A model generated the notes under the pieces. That model had not been told where the DNA came from and made no database searches. It saw only the letters and a program-made list of their open reading frames with translations. This document shows positions 1 through 5,198 of a stretch of DNA of 5,198 nucleotides, in pieces (within the stretch, counting starts at the first letter, position 1; every line of letters begins with the position of its first letter). The DNA is from Candidatus Altarchaeales archaeon (GTDB lineage Archaea; Altiarchaeota; Altiarchaeia; IMC4; SCGC-AAA252-I15). The stretch spans positions 1-5,198 of the forward strand of contig VGJA01000083.1 in NCBI GenBank assembly GCA_016867655.1, written 5' to 3'. The translations under genes and the position numbers were made by a program.

Positions 1-59
1 CTTATGGTGGGTGCATAAAGGAGAATAAAGAGTGAATAACAAAACTAAGAATTAGGATG
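1..59 (+). repeat. Upstream copy of a duplicated leader (direct repeat copy 1)
   Basis: This segment aligns with 115-172 at about 48 of 59 columns, with one single-base gap. The first 17 bases are identical, and so are an AGGAGAA block and most of an ACTAAGAA block. Both copies end in ATG at the same relative place. In copy 2 that ATG starts the pilin-like gene. In copy 1 (57-59) it opens a frame of only nine sense codons that ends at 84-86. Copy 1 therefore looks like a duplicated leader and start region without a gene behind it. The window begins at the first base of the repeat, so it may extend upstream. Confidence 0.8.
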
Positions 60-73
60 TGCACCCCTCATAA
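60..73 (-). repeat. Inverted 14-base copy of the leader's opening motif
   Basis: The reverse complement of this stretch matches 12 of 14 bases at 2-15 and the same 12 of 14 at 116-129. The identical parts are TTATG and GGGTGCA on the complementary sense. In RNA one of the two differences is a G-U wobble, leaving one mismatch in each possible stem. It lies 44 nt after the first arm and 42 nt before the second. It could pair with either but not both at once. A role as a protein-binding half-site is equally possible. Confidence 0.6.
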
Positions 74-77
74 ATAC
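70..77 (+). promoter_or_regulatory. Possible TATA-like box for the pilin-like gene
   Basis: ATAAATAC is the best TATA-like stretch between the two leader copies. Archaeal initiation about 25 bp downstream would start the transcript near 95-102 and leave an untranslated leader of about 70 nt containing all of repeat copy 2. No clear purine-rich BRE precedes it, and it overlaps the inverted element. The call is weak. Confidence 0.2.
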
Positions 78-114
78 GTGGAATAAGACTCGAAAATAGG
101 GTTCAAGAGCGCAA

Positions 115-172
115 CTTATGGTGGGTGCATACAGGAGAACAATAAGTAAGAATCAAACTAAGAAGTAAGATG
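115..172 (+). repeat. Downstream copy of the duplicated leader (direct repeat copy 2)
   Basis: This is the second copy of the leader, about 81% identical to 1-59, and its final ATG is the start of the pilin-like gene. An AGGAGA block at 133-138 looks like a Shine-Dalgarno sequence but sits about 31 nt before the ATG, too far for direct use. It also holds a short frame, 118-168 (16 sense codons), whose stop is one base before the gene's ATG. The frame is interrupted after four codons in copy 1. Confidence 0.8.
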
Positions 173-1450
173 GACAATAAAGGCTACATCTACACCCTTA
201 TAACGGTAATGCTTATACTCATAATAATCTCTTTGATCTCCTACTATATTGTCATATCAACTCCATCTGTAGGAGATGTTGTGGCGCGGATTAGGACTGA
301 CGAGCTTTACTATTTTGTCGAGTCTGTGAAGATGGACTATGATAGATCAATTTCTGTTTCCGGGCAGCGGGCTTTTGCGTACTTGATAGACTACTCCATG
401 GGCAAAAGGGTTTTTTTCGACGGCTATGTCATGCGGAACTGCACTGATTTCAATTACGATGTCAACGGCTCGCAGGCTGCTGCGGTCGAATTGATGCTCT
501 GCGGAACTTTGTATGGCAGCAAGATGCCGAAGGACTTTATGGAAAATCAGACGATATTGAACTGGGTTGACAGGATAACCGCCAAGGGAGATGAGATGAA
601 CTTCATAGTCGAAGCCAGGCCGAGGGAGATTAAAATAATTCCCTATGACTCGCGGAATTTTTTTATAGTGAGCAAGCTGGATTTGATTGTCTATGACAAG
701 CTGAACGAGAGTTTCTACCGTGGCTACAATATGCCCGTGGTGTCGAAGATTAACATAGACAACATGGAGGACCCAACTTATCCTGTGAGGACTGGCAGCC
801 ATGATTTGATTAGATACTTCACGCCGTGCGAGCCGTATTCTGAAGTCAACGCAACGACTGTTGAGGTGTGGGTGGACTCGGAGTGCTATAATGCTGAGGG
901 CAATTCTCCGTCGTTCTTCGACAGGCTTGACGGAAGCCTCAACAGGAGCGAAAAGTATGTCCAACAGTCTAGAGACGTTGAAAAGCTCGGATTGACGCAG
1001 CAGGTTATTGGCTTGGAAAGCTTTGTGGATTTGGACAAATTGGCCTCGCACAATCTTACCGTAAATTACAACAACAGCTGGGTTGACTACTACTACTGGA
1101 ATGACATTTCGGCCTACTGTTCCATCACAGGTTTGGGCAAACACAAAAACCTTAAGGTGGACTTCTACCATGCAGACAAATACTCTATAAAGGGTTTGAA
1201 TTGCTCCATAACGGTTGAAAATTCGTTCACTCCAGGGTGGCTGGCATTCCCGGTTAATTCAACCGTCACATGGCTGAACGCAAATGTGGCAGAATCTTGC
1301 ATACTTGACGTCAATGCGCAAGGCTGGCAGGAGGTAGAGTTGGCGCCGGGCGAGCAATATTCCTGGTTGTTCAACGAAACTGGGACATACACCATGTCTT
1401 GCACGCTTTCTCAATCTGGGTTTGAGTTTTCCGGGGCAATCTTAGTGTAA
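170..1450 (+). CDS. Pilin-like surface protein with degenerate C-terminal cupredoxin-like domain
   Basis: This 426-residue protein would be membrane-anchored and face outward. The N-terminus has a short polar stretch, Lys4-Gly5, then a hydrophobic helix at about 6-29. This fits a class III prepilin signal cut after Gly5. Residues 30-340 form an extracellular region of a type I recall from archaeal pilus loci, including an EDPxYP segment near 200-205. Residues about 346-426 read like a cupredoxin: FTP, TVTW, LAPG, GTYT and a conserved Cys411. Three of the four copper ligands seem missing: Ser376 and Ser414 replace His, and Phe replaces Met. The eight cysteines are 91, 111, 220, 239, 317, 345, 377 and 411. 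There are eleven N-glycosylation sequons. At this size it suits a minor or tip pilin rather than a filament subunit. No start codon lies in frame between the ATG and the stop at 143-145. The fold is inferred from the sequence pattern alone, and an Ig-like domain is the main alternative. Confidence 0.85.
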   Translation: MDNKGYIYTLITVMLILIIISLISYYIVISTPSVGDVVARIRTDELYYFVESVKMDYDRSISVSGQRAFAYLIDYSMGKRVFFDGYVMRNCTDFNYDVNGSQAAAVELMLCGTLYGSKMPKDFMENQTILNWVDRITAKGDEMNFIVEARPREIKIIPYDSRNFFIVSKLDLIVYDKLNESFYRGYNMPVVSKINIDNMEDPTYPVRTGSHDLIRYFTPCEPYSEVNATTVEVWVDSECYNAEGNSPSFFDRLDGSLNRSEKYVQQSRDVEKLGLTQQVIGLESFVDLDKLASHNLTVNYNNSWVDYYYWNDISAYCSITGLGKHKNLKVDFYHADKYSIKGLNCSITVENSFTPGWLAFPVNSTVTWLNANVAESCILDVNAQGWQEVELAPGEQYSWLFNETGTYTMSCTLSQSGFEFSGAILV

Positions 1451-1463
1451 CTAGACAATCACG

Positions 1464-1472
1464 TTTTTATTA
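1464..1472 (+). promoter_or_regulatory. TATA-like box upstream of the ATPase gene
   Basis: TTTTTATTA is centred about 29 bp before the ATG at 1497. That spacing would place transcription initiation at or just before the start codon, as in archaeal leaderless transcripts. No Shine-Dalgarno sequence precedes that ATG, which agrees. The T-run could also help end transcription of the preceding gene, whose stop is 13 bases upstream of it. The ATPase and platform genes may thus have their own promoter. Confidence 0.4.
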
Positions 1473-1496
1473 CGCCATTATCATTATTTAAGCGGT

Positions 1497-3362
1497 ATGG
1501 CTGACGAAAAACCTTCTGAGAAGCCTTTAGGTGGCGGCATGGCAGATGAAAAGCTTGTGGACCGACAGGCGTTGGTCCTGAAAAAACAGGAGGAATTGCT
1601 TGAGATAATCAACAAGGCAGGCAAAATAAAGCTTGATGATGCGGCCAAAAAAATTGGCTTGAAGCCGGAGCAGGTTGCAAAGCTGGCTGAGTTGCTGAGG
1701 AGGAGCGACAAAATAAAGGTGAACTTTGGTTTTCTGAAGGAGCCGGAGTTTGAGATACTGTCTTCTGAAGCGGAAAGGCCTGAGGAAAAGAAGCCCAAGC
1801 CGGGTGAGGTTGAGGTTCAAAAAGAGGTTGAGGTTGCCAGGCCTTCTACCAAAGAAGAGCCGCCGAAGAAGGAGGTTGATGTTGAAAAATATGACTTGGT
1901 TATAGGGAACGTGAGGCTGCCCGCAAGGGTTGTGGACACTGGAGATTATGTCTATCACTATATGCTTTCGATGCCTCATATAGATTTTGTCACAAAGGCC
2001 CTTCTGGACGAGGTGAAGAGGAGCCTTGTGGGGGAGATTCAGATTGAGACGAGGGATATTGTAGATACTGAAAAGTTTTCCAGGCTTAAGGCGAGGTTTT
2101 TAGTTCGTTCTAAGGAGAAGCTGAAGACTGTTCTGAAAAAAGCCTCGGAGGAGCAGATAGAGCTGTTGAGCAAAATAGTGGTTGACGAGATGATTGGCTT
2201 GGGCAACATGGAATACCTGCTTTCAGACGACTTTGTGGAGGACATTGTTGTGAACAGCAGCAAGGATGTTGTCTGGATTTACCACAAGAAGTACGGCTGG
2301 CTTAAGACCAACATTTTAATTCCGACAGAGGACATGATAAGGAATTATTCGTCCAGGATTGCAAGGGAAGTGGGGAGGGAGATAACCCATCTTCAGCCGT
2401 TGTTGGACGCGCATTTGATAAGCGGGGACAGGGTTAACGCCACACTGACTCCTATATCAAGCTTTGGAAATACCATCTCGATAAGGCGTTTTTCAAGAGT
2501 GCCTTGGACTATGATACACCTGCTTGACCCCAAGGTGAAGACCATAAGCCTGGACGCTGCGGCCTTCCTCTGGCTTGCAATTGAATACGAATGTAGCATA
2601 CTTGTCGCCGGGGGAACTGCTTCAGGAAAGACAAGCATGCTCAACGCTTTGATGCCCTTCATGCCCGCCAACCAGAGGATTCTCAGCATGGAGGACACTC
2701 GCGAGTTGAATCTTCCAGAGTATCTGCATTGGGTCCCAATGAGCATCAGGGCTCCGAACCCGCAGGGCGAGGGCGAGGTTTCGATGCTGGATTTGATTGT
2801 TAATGCATTGAGGATGCGCCCTGACAGGATAATAGTCGGAGAGGTTAGAAGAAAGCGCGAGGCTGAAGTTTTGTTCGAGGCAATGCACACAGGGCATTCT
2901 GTTTACGGGACATTCCACGCCGAGCAGGCTTATGAAGTTGTGGACCGCATAACAAGCCCTCCGATGGAAATACCCGGACAGGTCATGAAGTCACTGCATT
3001 TGATTGTCGTCCAATACAGGAACAGGCGTACCGGTCAGAGAAGGACTTTTGAGATTACCGAGCTCACAAAGGAGGGTGAGGGAAATAAGCCCGGTTTGAA
3101 CACATTGTTCAAATGGCAGCCGAAGTCTGATATGGTGGAACCACTGTACCCAAGCGTCAGAATCAAGGACGCGCTTGAGTTGTTCGGCGGTTTGACTGAA
3201 AAGGAAACCCAGGAAGACTTGGCAGGGAAAAAGGACATCCTGAAGTGGATGCTCGAAAAAAACATAAGGAATGTTAACGATGTGGGGAAGATAGTTGCGC
3301 AATACTATGTCGACAGGAATGTCGTTCTGGATGCTGTGAGGGGTAATAAACCTCAGATTTAA
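1497..3362 (+). CDS. Type IV pilus / Tad-like assembly ATPase (type II/IV secretion ATPase family)
   Basis: This 621-residue cytoplasmic ATPase of the PilB/GspE/TadA/VirB11 superfamily would power pilus subunit assembly at the membrane platform. The core is intact: Walker A GGTASGKT at 372-379 (Lys378), an Asp box with Glu399-Asp400, Walker B with GEVR at 448-451, and a His box with His467 and His474. An N-domain typical of these ATPases spans about 131-340. Before it lie a winged-helix-like region (about 25-87) and a charged linker (about 90-130) with repeated EVEV/EVDV. The C-terminal tail (about 580-615) resembles those of archaeal homologues. Two starts compete: ATG 1497, suited to a leaderless message, and ATG 1539, which has GGTGG about 7 nt upstream. 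Both begin MADEK. The stop is one base before the next gene. The family is certain; whether it serves a pilus or another secretion system is inferred from the neighbours. Confidence 0.95.
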   Translation: MADEKPSEKPLGGGMADEKLVDRQALVLKKQEELLEIINKAGKIKLDDAAKKIGLKPEQVAKLAELLRRSDKIKVNFGFLKEPEFEILSSEAERPEEKKPKPGEVEVQKEVEVARPSTKEEPPKKEVDVEKYDLVIGNVRLPARVVDTGDYVYHYMLSMPHIDFVTKALLDEVKRSLVGEIQIETRDIVDTEKFSRLKARFLVRSKEKLKTVLKKASEEQIELLSKIVVDEMIGLGNMEYLLSDDFVEDIVVNSSKDVVWIYHKKYGWLKTNILIPTEDMIRNYSSRIAREVGREITHLQPLLDAHLISGDRVNATLTPISSFGNTISIRRFSRVPWTMIHLLDPKVKTISLDAAAFLWLAIEYECSILVAGGTASGKTSMLNALMPFMPANQRILSMEDTRELNLPEYLHWVPMSIRAPNPQGEGEVSMLDLIVNALRMRPDRIIVGEVRRKREAEVLFEAMHTGHSVYGTFHAEQAYEVVDRITSPPMEIPGQVMKSLHLIVVQYRNRRTGQRRTFEITELTKEGEGNKPGLNTLFKWQPKSDMVEPLYPSVRIKDALELFGGLTEKETQEDLAGKKDILKWMLEKNIRNVNDVGKIVAQYYVDRNVVLDAVRGNKPQI

Positions 3363-3363
3363 A

Positions 3364-4233
3364 ATGCCTTCAATATTCGAGTCTTCATCTCTCGGCCGTA
3401 TGGCAAAGCCGTTCAGGGAATCTGGGAAGAGGCTTGAGGCTTTTTTCCCCAATCTGAACTGGGATTTGAAGAAGGCCGGCTATTCAGAGGTTGACGCCTC
3501 GCTGTATCTCTCAATAGTAATATACGCTGGGTTTTCTACATTCATCGTTTCCTCACTGCTTCTGGTTGTTCCAGTTGCCATGAAAGAGGGCTTGAGTTCG
3601 TCCTACCCCTACATCGTGATATCCCTTGCTGCGGCCATCATGGTAGTATCCTATCTGTTCATACTTCCAGGCGTTGACATAATGAGGAGGAGCAGGATGA
3701 TAGACAACACCCTGGAATACATGCTGAAGGATATTCAAATACAATTGCGTTCCGGGGTTCCTTTGTTTGACACAATAGTGAACGTGAGCCGCGGGCAGTA
3801 CGGCGAGTGCTCCAAGATAGCTGACGGGATTGCAAAGGAGGTTGAGTCGGGCCGTTCAATAGCTGAGGTTTTGGACGACGTCGGAATGTGGTCTCCTTCG
3901 GAGTATCTGAGAAAAGTCTTGTGGCAGATTGTCAATGCAGTCCGCTCCGGCTCTGACATCGTCAAGGCGCTTGAAGCCATATCCCGGGACATAAGATTGG
4001 ACAAGGAGGCCAGGATAAAAATGTATAGCAGGGAGCTCAACCTATGGAGCCTGATTTACATGATGTTTGTGATAATTGCCCCGTCTATGGGCGTCACACT
4101 GCTTGTGGTTTTGTCAAGCTTCATCGGCGGAGCCTACATAACCGAAGCAACGTTTTGGGCTATACTGGTTGTGGTAGGATTCGTGCAGATAGTGTTCATA
4201 ACATTCCTAAAGGAAAAAAGACCTAATATCTAA
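3364..4233 (+). CDS. Membrane platform protein, T2SSF family (TadB/TadC-like), first of two
   Basis: This 289-residue inner-membrane protein would form, with the next gene's product, the platform that couples the ATPase to subunit assembly. Two hydrophobic helices lie at about 46-70 and 81-101. A soluble helical T2SSF region follows at about 112-222, containing LRSGVPLFDTI and, in its second half, VRSGSDIVKAL. Two more helices lie at about 228-252 and 262-282, and the short basic tail ends KRPNI. Length and topology match TadB/TadC and archaeal EpdJ/K-type proteins, not the larger FlaJ. The start is one base after the ATPase stop, which suggests one transcript and coupled translation. No good Shine-Dalgarno site is visible close to the ATG. 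A start at Met13 is possible but less likely given the tight junction. Confidence 0.92.
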   Translation: MPSIFESSSLGRMAKPFRESGKRLEAFFPNLNWDLKKAGYSEVDASLYLSIVIYAGFSTFIVSSLLLVVPVAMKEGLSSSYPYIVISLAAAIMVVSYLFILPGVDIMRRSRMIDNTLEYMLKDIQIQLRSGVPLFDTIVNVSRGQYGECSKIADGIAKEVESGRSIAEVLDDVGMWSPSEYLRKVLWQIVNAVRSGSDIVKALEAISRDIRLDKEARIKMYSRELNLWSLIYMMFVIIAPSMGVTLLVVLSSFIGGAYITEATFWAILVVVGFVQIVFITFLKEKRPNI

Positions 4234-4239
4234 AACAAA

Positions 4240-5198
4240 ATGGCTTTGGAATCTCCAGACTTTGGAAAAGAGGTAGGCAATCCGGCAAAAAAAGCGTTTT
4301 TCTCAGCCTTCGACATTGTAAAGCAGATAGTCGGGCTTGTCTTCTGGGGCATCAACATAATAATCTTCTTCATAATCCTCTTTGCGAGAACTGTGACTTC
4401 AGTCCTGAAGCTGTTTGTCATATACGCGCCCAAAGTCATAGGCCGTTTCATACCCGCGCCTGTGAGCACGAAGCTGGAGCAGCTTTTGGTGTATGCTGGA
4501 GTGGGCGTGACCGCTGAAGACTTCCTCTCCATGACTGCTGCCTACAGCATATTGATGTCAATCCTCACCTACCTCATAACCGGCTTCTTTGGGATTGAAT
4601 TCATCTATAGGATTGCGTTGACTGCCATCATGTTTTTTGGAGTTTGGATAGTCCCCAGGATAATGCTCAACGCTTTGGTCTACCAGAGAACACAGAACAT
4701 TGAAGGAGTTTTGCCTGACATACTGGACATAATAGCGCAGAACATAAGAACCGGGATGACCACAGACCGGGCCTTGTGGAGTGCCGCAAGGCCTGAATTT
4801 GGTCCACTGTCTGTTGAGCTTCAGATAGCTGCGAGAACAACCTTGACCGGGTCGCCGCTCCAAGACGCATTGATAGCAATCACCAACAGAATACAGTCCG
4901 AAAGGCTTGAGAGGACAATACGCTTGATAATACAGGGCATAACCTCCGGCGGAGAGCTTCCTGAAATACTGCAGGCGATTGCCTCAGACATGAGGACCGA
5001 GCAAAACCTGGTCAAGCAGATGAAGTCCGAGACAAACGCGCACGTGATGTTCATACTCTTCGCGATATTGTTCGGAGCGCCCATGCTGTTTGGAGTTTCA
5101 CTGCAGTTCATACTCGTGTTCTCAGGTTTGTTTTCAAAAATCAATGTTTCAGAGCTTTCCAACCTCCCGCAAGGCGCGACAACAATACTTCTCAAGCC
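4240..5198 (+). CDS. Membrane platform protein, T2SSF family (TadC-like), second of two, cut by window end
   Basis: The frame opens at ATG 4240, six bases after the previous stop, and stays open to the window end: 319 complete codons plus two bases. Hydrophobic helices lie at about 28-50, 101-119 and 122-145. A T2SSF region at about 153-262 contains IRTGMTTDRAL and, in its second half, ITSGGELPEIL. A long hydrophobic stretch follows at about 268-298. The C-terminal end, probably with one further helix, is missing. The first hydrophobic segment and the amphipathic stretch after it (about 50-80) have no counterpart in the preceding protein. The two share architecture but little obvious sequence, so they look like old paralogues forming a heteromeric platform. 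No clear Shine-Dalgarno site precedes the ATG, and coupling to the upstream gene is likely. Confidence 0.9.
   Translation, partial: MALESPDFGKEVGNPAKKAFFSAFDIVKQIVGLVFWGINIIIFFIILFARTVTSVLKLFVIYAPKVIGRFIPAPVSTKLEQLLVYAGVGVTAEDFLSMTAAYSILMSILTYLITGFFGIEFIYRIALTAIMFFGVWIVPRIMLNALVYQRTQNIEGVLPDILDIIAQNIRTGMTTDRALWSAARPEFGPLSVELQIAARTTLTGSPLQDALIAITNRIQSERLERTIRLIIQGITSGGELPEILQAIASDMRTEQNLVKQMKSETNAHVMFILFAILFGAPMLFGVSLQFILVFSGLFSKINVSELSNLPQGATTILLK

Noticed and set aside
133..138. Shine-Dalgarno site for the pilin-like gene
   Set aside because: AGGAGA is about 31 nt before the ATG, and no in-frame alternative start lies nearer to it.
1..172. CRISPR array
   Set aside because: There are only two imperfect repeat copies, the second runs into a start codon, and the intervening segment contains an inverted copy of the repeat motif.
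347..1171. Long open frame on the - strand (274 codons) antisense to the pilin-like gene
   Set aside because: It lies wholly inside a well-supported + strand gene, its translation shows no recognisable domain, membrane pattern or motif, and the + strand product has clear architecture. It is best read as a shadow of codon bias.
1202..1450. Functional copper-binding blue copper domain
   Set aside because: Three of the four expected ligands are absent, so only the fold, not the metal site, can be proposed.
170..1450. Major pilin or archaellin
   Set aside because: At 426 residues with a separate C-terminal domain it is much larger than typical archaeal filament subunits; a minor or tip subunit fits better.
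2393..2890. Antisense open frame across the ATPase core
   Set aside because: It overlaps the Walker A, Asp box and Walker B coding region. The translation is low-complexity and unrecognisable.
4044..4226. Short + strand frame nested in the first platform gene
   Set aside because: It is out of frame with a conserved membrane helix region, has no ribosome site and no recognisable product.

Overview
The window looks like part of an archaeal genome of moderate GC content, possibly from a DPANN-type lineage such as Micrarchaeota or Diapherotrites. The lineage is a guess. The archaeal call rests on four things: a class III (prepilin-like) N-terminus on a glycosylation-rich surface protein, an archaeal-type secretion ATPase of the PilB/GspE/TadA superfamily, two separate TadB/TadC-like platform proteins, and heavy use of AGG, AGA and ATA codons with few Shine-Dalgarno sites. 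All supported genes are on the + strand.

Layout. Positions 1-169 hold no ordinary gene. They contain two imperfect direct copies of a leader of about 58 bp (1-59 and 115-172), each ending in an ATG. Between them lies an inverted 14-base copy (60-73) of the motif that opens each leader. Positions 170-1450 encode a 426-residue pilin-like surface protein with a C-terminal cupredoxin-like domain that appears to have lost its copper ligands. A 46-bp gap with a TATA-like element follows. Positions 1497-3362 encode a 621-residue assembly ATPase with a winged-helix-like N-terminal region. Positions 3364-4233 encode a 289-residue membrane platform protein (T2SSF family). From 4240 to the end of the window a second, larger T2SSF platform protein is open and continues past the edge.

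How they work together. The ATPase would power assembly of pilin-like subunits through a membrane platform made of the two T2SSF proteins. The first gene would supply a large pilin-like subunit, perhaps a tip or minor pilin. The split platform resembles bacterial Tad pili and the archaeal Epd pilus type more than the archaellum, which uses a single larger FlaJ. No prepilin peptidase and no small major pilin are visible here. They may lie outside the window.

Most notable points: the pilin-cupredoxin fusion without copper ligands, the duplicated leader with its inverted element (possible mutually exclusive hairpins), and the winged-helix-like domain on the ATPase.
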